DNA from: G963664115 sp965216035
Lineage (GTDB): Bacteria > Acidobacteriota > Terriglobia > 20CM-2-55-15
Assembly: GCA_965216035.1 (NCBI GenBank)
Contig: CBDCFM010000021.1
Location: 1,054,001 to 1,118,000, forward strand
Reading direction: 5' to 3'
DNA length: 64,000 bases
Position numbers and translations under genes: made by a program. Within the stretch, counting starts at the first letter, position 1. Each line of letters starts with the position of its first letter. Shown here piece by piece: positions 23,958-33,170 of the stretch. The notes beneath the pieces are model-generated. The model saw only the letters and a program-made list of their open reading frames with translations, was not told the origin of the DNA and did not search any database.

Positions 23958-25865
23958 TTATTCTTGCTCCTCTCCGAGTGCAAAGCGTAGCCCCTTTAGG
24001 TAGTTCATCAGTTCCGTCTGCTCCCGGCTGGCACGCATCCCCGCAGAGAGATCCGTGGACGGATTGTCGATCTTCAGTGCCAGCATGTCGAGAGCCGAAC
24101 TCACCCGTTCGACCTCACCGGTGATGTGAGCCCGCTGCGCGGTGTCGACGGGCTTCGATTTGCCGGAGTTCTGTCCCTTACCTGCCTTCTTTTTTTCGCG
24201 CTGGAGCGCCTTTAGTTTATCGACGGCTTCATCCCGGAGGCTGTGGGCATCCGCGATTTCGGCCCGGAGCTGCTTTCGCTCCACGCTCCACTTCGCAGTC
24301 TGAGCTTCGAGATCGCTGGCCCGGGATTCACTCTCGCTTTTTGCGGCGGCCAGTGTGCTGTTGTGGTCATGTTCGAGCGCTTTCGCCTTGTGGGCAACTT
24401 CATCCCGGAGGTTGTGGGCATCCGCGATTTCGGCCTGGAGCTGCTTTCGCTCCGCGCTCCACTTCGCAGTCTGCGCCTCGAGATCGCTGGCCCGGGATTC
24501 ACTCTCGCTTTTGGCGGCGGTGAGCGCCGTGTCATGGGCCTGCTCGAGCGCCTTCATGTTGTCGGCGGCTTCATCCAGGAGGTTGTGTGCGTCTGCGACC
24601 TGGGTCTGGAGCTGGGTTCGTTCCGTGCTCCACGCTGCAGTCTGAGCTTCGAGATCGCTGGCCCGGGATTCACTCTCGCTTTTGGCGGCAGTGAGCGCCG
24701 TGTTATGGGCCTGCTCGAGCGCCTTCATGTTTTCGGCGGCTTCATCCAGGAGGTTGTGTGCGTCTGCGACCTGGGCCTGGAGCTGGGTTCGTTCCGCGCT
24801 CCACGCTGCAGTCTGAGTCTCGAGATCGCTGGCCCGGGATTCACTCTCGCTCTTTGCGGCGGCCAGCGCCGTGTTGTGGGTCTGCTCGAGCGCCTTCATG
24901 TTTTCGGCGGCTTCATCCAGGAGGCTGTGGGCGTCCGCGATCTGGGTCTGGAGCTGGGCTCGCTCCGTGCTCCACGCCGCGGTCTGAGCCTCGAGATCGC
25001 TGGCCCTGGATTCACTCTCGCTTTTTGCGGCGGCCAGCGCGCCGGTGTATTCTTGCTCCAGCGCGGCCCTCAGCTCTCGGATTTCAGCACTCCGTTGCCG
25101 TTCATGCTCCGCTTTCTGGACTTCTATTTCGACGCCTAAACGGTCCAGTACATCATTCCGAACGGCCTCTTCCCTTTCTTTGATCACCGCTTCCTGCTCT
25201 TCGACCGACGGTGCTGATTCTCTCTTCTGTTCCGATTTCAATTCCGCGGAGATCACCTGGAGATTCTTCTCCAGCCCACGGCGGGCCTTTTCGGAGTGAT
25301 CCAGCTTCGACGTCGTGTCCCGAACGGACTGGGTCAGAGTCTCGATCGCGGACTCCAGCTTCTGTCGGTCAGCTGTCCATTCCCCGGCCACCGCCGCCAA
25401 CTGTTCCGTATTGCTCGTGTTCTTCCCTTCCGCCCTTCGCAGTTCCTCGATCGTTGACTTCAGAGTGTTTCGTTCCGCGTCCCATTTCGCAGTCGCCAGG
25501 GAAAGCTTCTCTTCCGCTTTGGCCCGAGCGGCCGCAACGGCATCCGCTTCTGACTTGAACTCCTCGGAGGTGTGATCCGATGGAAGGCGACGGTGGGCTT
25601 CTTCGAGTTCGGCCTCCAGCTCACTGATTGTGGCCGCAAGGCTCTCCCTCTCGGAGTCCCACGCATCGCGACCGGACTGGAAGAGGGTCTGAAGTTCCGA
25701 CCGTGCACTCTCCAACGTTGACAATCGGGACGCGAATTTCATCTCAACCCGGTCTTCGACCGAAGCCGTGTCGCCCCCATCCTCTTCGAGCCGGGCGATC
25801 GTGGCGTTCAGGTCTTCCCTTTCGGATGCCCAGTCCGTGGTTGCGGTGCTCAGCTGAGCTCGCAC
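23958..25865 (-). CDS. Coiled-coil repeat protein, C-terminal two thirds (downstream of an in-frame TAG)
   Basis: 635 codons, almost wholly coiled coil, rich in Glu, Ala, Lys and Ser, with no signal peptide or membrane helix. Residues 269-553 are five tandem copies of a 57-residue unit with the core KSESESRASDLEAQTAAW followed by ERxQLQxQxADAHxLLDEAAxxxKALE. The tail is basic (REKKKAGKGQNSGKSKP) and then acidic, ending LGEEQE. The frame is continuous with the upstream gene at 25875-26963: only a TAG plus three sense codons lies between that reading and the GTG start used here. The GTG has GAGGA only two bases away, a poor initiation site, so this is most likely the rest of one protein of about 1000 residues. 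A structural or cytoskeletal scaffold role is possible, but no function is recognised. Confidence 0.7.
   Translation of the reverse strand: MRAQLSTATTDWASEREDLNATIARLEEDGGDTASVEDRVEMKFASRLSTLESARSELQTLFQSGRDAWDSERESLAATISELEAELEEAHRRLPSDHTSEEFKSEADAVAAARAKAEEKLSLATAKWDAERNTLKSTIEELRRAEGKNTSNTEQLAAVAGEWTADRQKLESAIETLTQSVRDTTSKLDHSEKARRGLEKNLQVISAELKSEQKRESAPSVEEQEAVIKEREEAVRNDVLDRLGVEIEVQKAEHERQRSAEIRELRAALEQEYTGALAAAKSESESRASDLEAQTAAWSTERAQLQTQIADAHSLLDEAAENMKALEQTHNTALAAAKSESESRASDLETQTAAWSAERTQLQAQVADAHNLLDEAAENMKALEQAHNTALTAAKSESESRASDLEAQTAAWSTERTQLQTQVADAHNLLDEAADNMKALEQAHDTALTAAKSESESRASDLEAQTAKWSAERKQLQAEIADAHNLRDEVAHKAKALEHDHNSTLAAAKSESESRASDLEAQTAKWSVERKQLRAEIADAHSLRDEAVDKLKALQREKKKAGKGQNSGKSKPVDTAQRAHITGEVERVSSALDMLALKIDNPSTDLSAGMRASREQTELMNYLKGLRFALGEEQE
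24207..25061 (-). repeat. Five in-frame 171-bp tandem repeats
   Basis: Five consecutive 171-bp units encode the 57-residue repeats of the coiled-coil protein. They are highly similar at DNA level; for example the stretch around GATCGCTGGCCCGGGATTC recurs in almost every unit. Such arrays change copy number by recombination and are prone to assembly collapse. Confidence 0.9.
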
Positions 25866-25874
25866 TTCCTCAAT

Positions 25875-26963
25875 CTACTGCTGGGCCCCAGCCAATTGGC
25901 CTTTGAGTTCAGCAACGGCCTCATTACCCTGGCCCTGTTGATTCTTAGTGCGACCCTTCTGTTGAAGCGCGTTCCGCTCGACTTCCACAACGCGCGCTTC
26001 CAGCCTGGAACGTTCGCTTTCCCATTCCTCACGTGTCTGCTGGACTGTCTGTACGTCCTCCTCGATCCTTTCGGCCCTATCCCGGAGGGTGTCGCGTTCC
26101 TGGAGGATAGAATCGCGTTCACCCGACACAAGCTCTGTTTGCTTCCTGGCCTCGCCGAGGGCCTGCTCAAGTTCGCCGGCGCGCCGAACGAGCTCCGTGC
26201 GCTCCTGATCAAATGACGCCAGTTTTGACCGCTGGGAATCCACATCGGTTTCGGGGGCGCCCGTGGCGGATGAAATGGAACTCCCGGTGCTCGCACCGGA
26301 ATCGAAGCGTGCGCGAACCCTATCGGTAAAAGAAGGTTTTTTGCGCTTGGAAGGCGCCACTGAGGGTGGGGGTGGGGGTGGCATGATGGAAAGAGGATTC
26401 GGAGGGAGTGCCTTGGGTCGGGACTCGGTTGCTTTCCTAAGACGTTCAAGTTCGAGGTCGACCTGGGCGCGTTCAGCATCCCATTCCCGGGTTGCCTCTT
26501 CGGCCCGTTGACCGGCTTGGGCTTTAAGCTTCTGAATATGTGACTTGTACTCGGCTAACTTGGCGTCCTGGGCGGTGCCTACCCGGAGCGCGGCATTGTT
26601 AGCCCGCTCGATTTCTTCGACCAGACTGGCTTCGAGCCGGGCCACCGATTCCTTGAGCTTTCCTTCTTTAGTTTCCCATTTGCGTGTCCGTGCGGCCAGC
26701 TCCTCTTCCGCCTTCTGGCGATCGGACGACGCATCGTCCAACTTCGATTGCAAGCGAGCAACGTTTTCGCCATCGTCCGCGTTCGTCTGCCGGGAGGTCT
26801 TTCGAGCTTCCTCCTGGACTCGATACAGGCTGTCGATCTCGGAGTGGAGCTGGCGGCGCTCCTCACTCCACCGCTCCGACACCTCGTCAAATTCTTCTTC
26901 GCTGGTGGCTTGCGAAGGTCTAGCCTCCGGCAACTCGCTTGAAATCTCGTCTTTTCTGGCCAT
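25875..26963 (-). CDS. Coiled-coil protein, N-terminal third (ends at an in-frame TAG)
   Basis: 362 codons with two coiled-coil segments (about residues 20-190 and 240-362) separated by a proline-rich linker containing PPPPPP and a basic patch KRKKPSFTDRVRARF. There is no signal peptide. The ATG at 26963 is directly preceded by an in-frame GTG. The reading ends KGQLAGAQQ then TAG at 25877-25875, but the heptad pattern continues without a break in the same frame after the stop (IEE, then the 25865 frame). TAG is used as a genuine stop in other genes of the window, so recoding of the whole genome is unlikely. Confidence 0.72.
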   Translation of the reverse strand: MARKDEISSELPEARPSQATSEEEFDEVSERWSEERRQLHSEIDSLYRVQEEARKTSRQTNADDGENVARLQSKLDDASSDRQKAEEELAARTRKWETKEGKLKESVARLEASLVEEIERANNAALRVGTAQDAKLAEYKSHIQKLKAQAGQRAEEATREWDAERAQVDLELERLRKATESRPKALPPNPLSIMPPPPPPSVAPSKRKKPSFTDRVRARFDSGASTGSSISSATGAPETDVDSQRSKLASFDQERTELVRRAGELEQALGEARKQTELVSGERDSILQERDTLRDRAERIEEDVQTVQQTREEWESERSRLEARVVEVERNALQQKGRTKNQQGQGNEAVAELKGQLAGAQQ

Positions 26964-27403
26964 CACACCTACCGGTCGGGATCGATGAGGGACTCCGTTA
27001 ACGCATCGATCACAGATTAAATCTATGTATTAATTAGACAAGAGGGACACGTGGACTGTCCAGTGAAAGGCTTGCCTATAATCCGCCCAACTCCAGATCG
27101 GGGAGCAATCATTCTCAGCATGTTGGTCCAACCTGAGTTTCTCCTGAGTTGTCGTCGCGCGGCCGCGCAGACACCATCATGCATACGGCACGTGTCGGGA
27201 GGGCGATCGAGGCATGACCTAGGCTGATCAGCCTGACGCCGTGCTACGCACTCGGCGCGGATGGATGCAGGGCAGGGGCAAACCAGTCGTGTGAAATGTG
27301 GGATGATCAGATCAAGCCAATTTTAAACGGGGACCAACAGTGGGGCCCATAGCTGAGCGAGGCAGTGATAGCTTTAGGATTGGCGGGTGACACAGGTCGG
27401 AAG
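26964..27403. other. Intergenic region before tRNA-Ser; nothing recognised
   Basis: 440 bp. A TATAAT occurs near 27075 on the plus strand with no convincing -35 and no rightward gene behind it. No coding frame of note. Confidence 0.35.
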
Positions 27404-27490
27404 CGGAGAGGGTGGGATTCGAACCCACGGTGGAGTCACCCCCACACCGGTTTTCGAGACCGGCCTATTCAACCGCTCTAGCACCTCTCC
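27404..27490 (-). tRNA. tRNA-Ser, anticodon CGA
   Basis: Reading leftward from 27490, the acceptor stem GGAGAGG pairs with CCTCTCC at the other end, with discriminator G at 27404. The anticodon stem-loop CCGGTCTCGAAAACCGG gives anticodon CGA (reads UCG). A long variable arm (GTGGGGGTGACTCCAC) marks a class II serine tRNA, and the T-loop is GGGTTCGAATCCC. CCA is not encoded; the genome continues CTT. About 87 nt. Confidence 0.95.
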
Positions 27491-27687
27491 GGAATTGATT
27501 CTACAACTACTTACTAACCCCGACTACTTTTGCGACTACCTCGACTCTTGGGTCATGAGGACTCGTTTTCTTCGAACGTCGGTAACTTTGACACGGCCTC
27601 CCGTTTGTAGTCCATCACAAATAGGCAGAGCGACCGAACAGCGACGGCCGTAAGCAATGGATCAAAGATTGTCAGCTGATTCAACTG

Positions 27688-27798
27688 ATGAGGCGCAGAG
27701 CCAATTGCCGGAATAAATCGGTGATGGAGCGCTTCTTCAAGACGCGGACCCTCGGGCCCATCCATCGTCTGCGCTGCGGACATCCGCGCGCTTCATGA
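27688..27798 (+). pseudogene. Relic of an IS3-family transposase C-terminus
   Basis: A short frame reads RRRANCRNKSVMERFFKTR and then degenerates to a stop. It matches the IS3 catalytic-Glu region, normally of the form RxGNCxDNAVMERFFxxLK, so the DDE glutamate is still there. Nothing else of the element is recognisable upstream, and it lies about 200 bp from tRNA-Ser. It is a fragment only; confidence is limited by its length of 37 codons. Confidence 0.45.
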
Positions 27799-27936
27799 CG
27801 ACAACCCGTGAGCAACGCGGCTACTGCCCGCCCCCATACCTCCGCACTTCAGAAGTCTAGTGAATGCCCCAGTGTTCCCAAACCTGATGAATATCTTCAC
27901 GGGTCGCCCACTCGTGTTCAGGGAGTCTCCAATTCT

Positions 27937-29631
27937 CTATAGAGCCGCTATGCCTCCCGCCTCCACACGGGCGAGAGAGGGACGCAGTTCCTGTTCGATC
28001 TGAATGTTGTTCCTCTCCAGCGTGCGCCCGATCGCCCGATCGTAACTGACGATGGCCTTGGCGTAGTCCACCAATGCGCGGATTTCGTTGGTCTGCGCCT
28101 GCGTTACGTTTTGCTGCTCGTCGAGGACGAAGCGAATTGCGGAGGCGCCCAGTGTGAACTTCCGTTGTTCAGCATCCAGCCTCCGTTCGGCAAGTTCCCG
28201 GGCAATCTGGGCAGCGTCAATACGCGCCCGGTTCATCTCGATCTGGTTATACGCATCGCGCACTTGTGTGGCGATCGCCTGTGCGGTGGCTGCGATGAGG
28301 GACTCGGTCTGCCGTTTCTGAACCGTCAGTCGCGCGACGTTAGCCTGAGCCGACCTGTTGCTGAGTGGGATCTCTAGAGAAAAGCCGAGTGAGTAACCCG
28401 TAAAGTTGAAGCCGAAAATATCGGAAAATGCGCCGCCGATGCCGCCGGGAATCTGCGTCACCGTATCGCCGCCAATTCCTGAACGGACGAAAGTGTTGCC
28501 GCCGACGCCGGACTGAGTATAGGAGGCAGAGATGTCCAGTGACGGGAGCAGTGAGTTTTCGGCGAAAGCCAGGCTGACGTCATTGTTCCGGATATCGATT
28601 TCTGCCTGACGTATTTCCGGCCGGTTCAGCAGCGCGAGTTGAATCGCCTCCGCGATGGGGAGTATCTCATCCGTCCGGTTGCGGACGTCCTCGACCGGGT
28701 TCAGTGAAAGCAGTACGAGCGCCGGATCCGGGACGCGGCTGACCACTCGTTTGATGTTGTCTTCGATTCGGGTTCGGTTGTATCCGGCTACCACGAGACT
28801 TTCTCGCCGCGTCGCGACCGCCGACTCTGCCTGAACGACCTCGATAGGTGCGAGCGTGCCGATTTCGACCTGCATCTGGTTGTCTCTTAGGGTCCGCTCT
28901 GCCAACTCCAGAGATGCCTGCTGAACACGAATGTCTTCCCGCGCGTATACGAGATCCCAGTACAGGTTTGTGGACTGGGCGACCAGGTCCATCACCTGCT
29001 GCTCGAACTGGATTTCCGATATTTCGACGTTGTTCCGGGCGATCGTAATATCGCTCGTGTTGATCGAAGTTCCGAAGTTACGAAGAAGTGGTTGGGTGAA
29101 CTGATACGTCACCTGCCCGTTGTATGCCGGATTGACTGTGCTGAACAAGCTATTGGTCGATAGCCGGTTCATCGCGAAGCGAACCTGGTAGGACGATCCA
29201 TACTGAAGCTGGTGGTTGAAGGTGACGGCGTAGTTGCCCGTAAGCCGCGTGTTCGTGATTGCGCCGTCCAGCTGCGTCGACGATGCTGATGTGTTCCGGT
29301 TCACCGCTCCGGAGAAAGTCAGCGTCGGATCGAATCGCTGGTACGCTGCCGCAATGGCGTACTCGGATATCGATGGCGCAAATCGGTTCACACCGATGTC
29401 CAGGTTGCTTTCGAGCGCCATCCGAATGACGTCGTTAATGCGCAACGGCACGCTGTCACCCTGAGCCAGTGCGGTCAAGGACGCAGGAGGAATCAGGGAT
29501 GTTTCAAGCGCTGTCAGATCCACCTGGGGGGACCGATAGCGATCGAGGAAATTGCTCACCATGTTCTGCGCCTCGGCCGGAACAGCGGCAAGCAAACCCC
29601 ACAGAGCCACGATTGCCAAGTACTTCTTCAT
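27937..29631 (-). CDS. TolC-family outer-membrane efflux protein
   Basis: 564 residues with signal peptide (YLAIVALWGLLAAVPAEA). It has the duplicated TolC organisation: ALESNLDIGVNRFAPSISEY and QFTQPLLRNFG in the first half, EAIQLALLNRPEIRQAEIDI and SLEIPLSNRSAQANVARL in the second, with long helical stretches between for the trans-periplasmic tunnel. An extra Gly-rich insert (GGNTFVRSGIGGDTVTQIPG) lies in the second barrel half. No inner-membrane pump or adaptor gene is adjacent, so its partner is elsewhere. AGGAGG precedes the ATG. Transcription is leftward. Confidence 0.93.
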   Translation of the reverse strand: MKKYLAIVALWGLLAAVPAEAQNMVSNFLDRYRSPQVDLTALETSLIPPASLTALAQGDSVPLRINDVIRMALESNLDIGVNRFAPSISEYAIAAAYQRFDPTLTFSGAVNRNTSASSTQLDGAITNTRLTGNYAVTFNHQLQYGSSYQVRFAMNRLSTNSLFSTVNPAYNGQVTYQFTQPLLRNFGTSINTSDITIARNNVEISEIQFEQQVMDLVAQSTNLYWDLVYAREDIRVQQASLELAERTLRDNQMQVEIGTLAPIEVVQAESAVATRRESLVVAGYNRTRIEDNIKRVVSRVPDPALVLLSLNPVEDVRNRTDEILPIAEAIQLALLNRPEIRQAEIDIRNNDVSLAFAENSLLPSLDISASYTQSGVGGNTFVRSGIGGDTVTQIPGGIGGAFSDIFGFNFTGYSLGFSLEIPLSNRSAQANVARLTVQKRQTESLIAATAQAIATQVRDAYNQIEMNRARIDAAQIARELAERRLDAEQRKFTLGASAIRFVLDEQQNVTQAQTNEIRALVDYAKAIVSYDRAIGRTLERNNIQIEQELRPSLARVEAGGIAAL

Positions 29632-29861
29632 TGAGATCCTCCTGATAGAAAACTTTGACCCTGGAACGCGGTCCCCCGAAACGAATGAGCTCCTTCAACC
29701 TTACTATTTACGATTGCTGAAGATAAATCGTTACGATTGAATGCTGCTCTACCGCATAATTTTACAGGGTTTCAACGTCAATTCCATAAAGCCCGCAGGC
29801 ATCATCGCTCGATGTCAGCCGGGACTCAGACGCGATCAGACTGAGGGGTCGGCGCAATCAC

Positions 29862-30341
29862 CTAAGGACGGGTGTTTTTGCGGCGTTGTTCAAAAAATCT
29901 GCGAAGCAGTTGCCGGGCGTCGGCTTCGCTGACGCCGGAAGTGACCTTGATTTGGTGATTCAGGCGGGGATCTGCAGGGACGTCGTACACAGAGCCCGCG
30001 GCTCCGAATTTAGGATCCGTACAGGCGTACACCAGCCGATCGATTCGCGCGTGAATCATGGCACCGGCGCACATCAGGCAGGGTTCTAGCGTGGCGTAGA
30101 GCGTGCATCCGGTAAGCCGGTAATTCCCCTGAGCCGCGGACGCATCGCGAATTGCCCGGATCTCGGCATGGGCCGTTGCATCATCGGTACGTATCGACGA
30201 ATTGTACCCGCCGCCAACGACGCTCCCCTCTAAAACGACGAGCGCTCCGACCGGGACTTCGCCCATCCGTTCGGCCTCTCGGGCAAGCCCGATCGCAAGA
30301 TCCATGAATTGGACATCATCAGCCTGATTGTCTTGTCCCAT
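29862..30341 (-). CDS. tadA: tRNA-specific adenosine deaminase TadA
   Basis: A 159-residue cytoplasmic enzyme that deaminates A34 to inosine in tRNA-Arg(ACG). The zinc deaminase motif is His58-Ala-Glu60 in TAHAEIRAIRDA and Pro87-Cys88-x-x-Cys91 in TLEPCLMCAGAMIHARI. VPVGALVV and the FGAAGSVYDVPADPRLNHQI segment are the TadA-specific parts, distinguishing it from cytidine and guanine deaminases. It is divergent from the gene at 30365, with only 23 bp between the two start codons. Confidence 0.96.
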   Translation of the reverse strand: MGQDNQADDVQFMDLAIGLAREAERMGEVPVGALVVLEGSVVGGGYNSSIRTDDATAHAEIRAIRDASAAQGNYRLTGCTLYATLEPCLMCAGAMIHARIDRLVYACTDPKFGAAGSVYDVPADPRLNHQIKVTSGVSEADARQLLRRFFEQRRKNTRP

Positions 30342-30364
30342 TGAGCTGGCCTAAAATGTAACTC

Positions 30365-31321
30365 ATGTTTCGCTTTCTGGCTCTTAGCATAGCAGCGCTG
30401 GTAAGTTTCCAGACTGACGCCTTCGGGCAGGGTGTCCGTATGTCTCCTGACTTCCTGCCGCTGGATGTCGGAAACCGGTGGGAGTACGACATCCTGGATT
30501 CTGAGGGGCGAACCCTCGATAGCTTCGATATGGAGGTCAGCGGTTACACGATTGTCGACGGGACCAGCTACTACGTGTTTTCCCAGTTCCCATTCGTAGG
30601 CGCGGGTGGGCAGCTTGGCGTTCGTTACGATCGCGACCTGCGGCAGTACCTGCGCTTCGACGGAGAGTTGGAGGCTGACTTGTTTCCGGTGAGCCGGGTT
30701 TCGGTTGAAGTGATCGAAACCGATGTCAACGATTTGCCGCTCACTGCACGCTTTGATTTTGGAGACATCGTATTGGTGCTGGAGCGGAGCGTGGGCATCG
30801 TCGGGGGAGAAATCGATGCACCGGCCGGCGCTCAAAGCGTGAAACTTGTTGGAGCATTGGTCGGAAACGAGCCGGTGGTGGGGGATCTGGACGTGCGGTC
30901 TCCAGGACCCCGGCTTCCCACAGCAGCTCCCACCGAGACCGTCGGTGAGGTATCGGATTCCAGCTTGAGAACCGAGGTCGAAGTCGTCGCCAACGAGGCC
31001 GAGCATCAATTCGTATTCCGAGTGCAGAACATTTCGGATCTCTTGCTGGCGTTTGACTTCGATTCCAGCCAGAACTTTGATTTCGTAGTTACTGATCCCC
31101 GCCGGGGGATTGAGGTCTGGAGATGGTCCGAAAGCCTGTTGTTTTCCGAAGTCATCCGGAGTGAGGCGCTTCAACCGGGTATAGAATGGAGGTTCGAAGC
31201 TGCCTGGAATCACCGGGACAAGGAATCGAATCAAGTGATCCCGGGTGTCTACGAAGTCGTCGCCACTCTCGTGGCAAATGCTCCTGTCGATTCCGAGCCC
31301 ATCCAAATTGAAGTCAAGTAA
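30365..31321 (+). CDS. Exported protein with C-terminal BsuPI-type domain
   Basis: 318 residues with signal peptide (FLALSIAALVSFQTDAFGQ). Residues about 25-175 open with LPLDVGNRWEYDILDSEG, a beta-rich domain common in secreted acidobacterial proteins. Residues about 205-318 match the BsuPI intracellular-proteinase-inhibitor fold, with phrases FRVQNISDLLLAFDF, SSQNFDFVVTDPRRGIEVWRW, LQPGIEWRFEAAWN and VIPGVYEVVATL. It probably acts as an envelope protein; inhibition of a protease is only a possibility, although an M28 peptidase is the next gene. There is no ribosome binding site: TAAAAT ends seven bases before the ATG, suggesting leaderless translation. Confidence 0.82.
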   Translation: MFRFLALSIAALVSFQTDAFGQGVRMSPDFLPLDVGNRWEYDILDSEGRTLDSFDMEVSGYTIVDGTSYYVFSQFPFVGAGGQLGVRYDRDLRQYLRFDGELEADLFPVSRVSVEVIETDVNDLPLTARFDFGDIVLVLERSVGIVGGEIDAPAGAQSVKLVGALVGNEPVVGDLDVRSPGPRLPTAAPTETVGEVSDSSLRTEVEVVANEAEHQFVFRVQNISDLLLAFDFDSSQNFDFVVTDPRRGIEVWRWSESLLFSEVIRSEALQPGIEWRFEAAWNHRDKESNQVIPGVYEVVATLVANAPVDSEPIQIEVK

Positions 31322-31507
31322 CCCAGTGCCGTTTGTCCCTCACGTTGCCGAACAGGTTTGGAAGGCCTGTGTGTCCCCCCGTCGGGATGGCCAACCTGGA
31401 GCTTATCGGCAGTGTCGGGGTGGTCGGTGGATGTTCAAGGGTTTGAAAATTGAGAGGTCTGCTTCTGTATTCCCGAAGATAATCGTGGACAGACCTAATC
31501 TAGGAGA

Positions 31508-33079
31508 ATGACGATGTACCCGACCTCACTTGTGATTCTCCGGGTTTCCGTGTCGGTCTTGCTTGTTCTGTTCGTGCTGTTCATGGGTCTCCCGATGCCG
31601 GCGCAGGTCGAAGAGCCCGTCGACCTTGATGCGGTTCACAGAATTAAGGACGAGGGCCTGAACCGATCCGAGGTCATGGATCTCGCCAGCTACCTGACCG
31701 ATGTTTACGGTCCCCGTCTGACGGGTTCCCCTAATATTCGGATGGCGGGGGACTACGCCCGGAGCAAGTTGGTCGAGTGGGAGTTGGTCAGTGCAGAACT
31801 CGAAGAGTGGGGCCCATTTGGCCGTGGTTGGACCAACGACCGTTTCTCCGCGCACTTGACAATCATGGGCCAGAGTTACCCGGTAATCGGATATCCCAAG
31901 GCCTGGACCCCTGGTACCAATGGTGCAGTTCGGGCCGAAGCCGTTCTTGCTGTGATCGAAACACCGGAGGATATCGAAGAATTCAGAGGCCGACTGGGTG
32001 GAAAGTATGTCCTGACGGAATCGATGCCCGAAGTGCCAGCGATGTTTGAGGCCCCGGGACGGCGCTTCACCGATGAAGAACTGCTGGCGCGATCCCAACA
32101 GCCCGTGCGCGCTCGGAGGGGCCGTGGCCGGAACCGCGACGACAACGACTTTCCTCGAACCCGGATGGAGTTCTTTCTCGACGAAGGTGTCGCCGCTCTC
32201 CTCGAACCCGGGGCAGGGTCGGGCGGGACGGTGTTTGTGCGCAATGGTGGACGTTGGGAAGTGGACGCGGATCCGGTTGCGCCGCAGGTGGAACTCGCAG
32301 TCGAGCACTACGGCCGCATTTACCGGACCCTGGACAAGGGCGTGGCTGTCTCGATGGAGATCGACATCCAGAACACGTTTCACGATGACGATCTGAACGC
32401 GTTCAACGTGGTCGGCGAAATTCCCGGCACCGACAGGGCGGATGAAGTCGTAATGCTGGGAGCTCACTTTGATTCCTGGCACACCGGAACGGGGGCGACC
32501 GACAACGCCGCAGGATCCGCTGTCATGATGGAAGCTGTCCGGATCCTGAAGGCGATAGGGTTGCCCATGCGTCGGACAGTGCGAATCGCACTCTGGACTG
32601 GAGAAGAGCACGGCTTTTTTGGCTCCCGTGCTTTTGTGGCCGAGCACCTCGCGGACCGTCATACGATGGAGCTCGATCCGGAGCACCTCAAATTCGCGGC
32701 TTACTTTAACTTAGACAATGGAACTGGATCAATAAGAGGTATTTATGCTCAGGGAAATGATCGAGTAGAGCCTATATTTTCACGGTGGATCGAGCCCTTC
32801 AGGAGCATGGGGATGACGACTTTCAGCATCCGGCCGACCGGGGGCACAGACCACATTGCATTCGATGAGGTGGGGTTGCCGGGCTTTCAGTTCATCCAGG
32901 ATCCGATCGAATACAACAGCCGCACGCACCATTCCAGCATGGATGTCTACGAACGGATTCAGGCCGATGACATGATGAAGAACGCCGTGATTGTAGCTTC
33001 ATTCGTTTACCACGCAGCAAATCGGGATGCGTTGTTGCCACGCAAACCGCTTCCTGCGCCGCGGGAGCAGGAAGACTAG
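31508..33079 (+). CDS. Secreted M28-family zinc peptidase
   Basis: 523 residues with an N-terminal hydrophobic signal (SVLLVLFVLFMGLPMPAQV). A PA-like insert lies around residues 110-260 and includes a basic low-complexity patch (RARRGRGRNRDDND). The catalytic domain shows all the co-catalytic zinc ligands: His in LGAHFDSWHTG (about 320), Asp in GATDNAAGS (about 333), Glu-Glu in WTGEEHGFFGS (about 366), Asp in YFNLDNGTGS (about 402) and His in NSRTHHSSMD (about 473). This fits a secreted aminopeptidase or carboxypeptidase of the M28 group. AGGAG precedes the ATG. Confidence 0.93.
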   Translation: MTMYPTSLVILRVSVSVLLVLFVLFMGLPMPAQVEEPVDLDAVHRIKDEGLNRSEVMDLASYLTDVYGPRLTGSPNIRMAGDYARSKLVEWELVSAELEEWGPFGRGWTNDRFSAHLTIMGQSYPVIGYPKAWTPGTNGAVRAEAVLAVIETPEDIEEFRGRLGGKYVLTESMPEVPAMFEAPGRRFTDEELLARSQQPVRARRGRGRNRDDNDFPRTRMEFFLDEGVAALLEPGAGSGGTVFVRNGGRWEVDADPVAPQVELAVEHYGRIYRTLDKGVAVSMEIDIQNTFHDDDLNAFNVVGEIPGTDRADEVVMLGAHFDSWHTGTGATDNAAGSAVMMEAVRILKAIGLPMRRTVRIALWTGEEHGFFGSRAFVAEHLADRHTMELDPEHLKFAAYFNLDNGTGSIRGIYAQGNDRVEPIFSRWIEPFRSMGMTTFSIRPTGGTDHIAFDEVGLPGFQFIQDPIEYNSRTHHSSMDVYERIQADDMMKNAVIVASFVYHAANRDALLPRKPLPAPREQED

Positions 33080-33170
33080 CAGCACGGGTGTTTGCGCGAT
33101 CTAAGCGAAACGGGATAACGTTATAGCACAGGCCGATGGGCGCCTTGGTGAAGGGCAGGTGGAGAGAATT

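Noticed and set aside
24243..25139. A 298-codon open frame on the plus strand opposite the coiled-coil repeats
   Set aside because: It is repetitive only because the 171-bp units are, its composition is unlike a real protein, and the opposite frame has convincing heptads.
23958..26963. Genome-wide TAG recoding as explanation of the internal stop
   Set aside because: TAG is an ordinary terminator for other intact genes here, such as the DUF6754 gene.
30230..32686. Long minus-strand frames opposite the BsuPI and M28 genes
   Set aside because: They are antisense shadows of genes with clear domain motifs; they have no ribosome binding sites or recognisable sequence.
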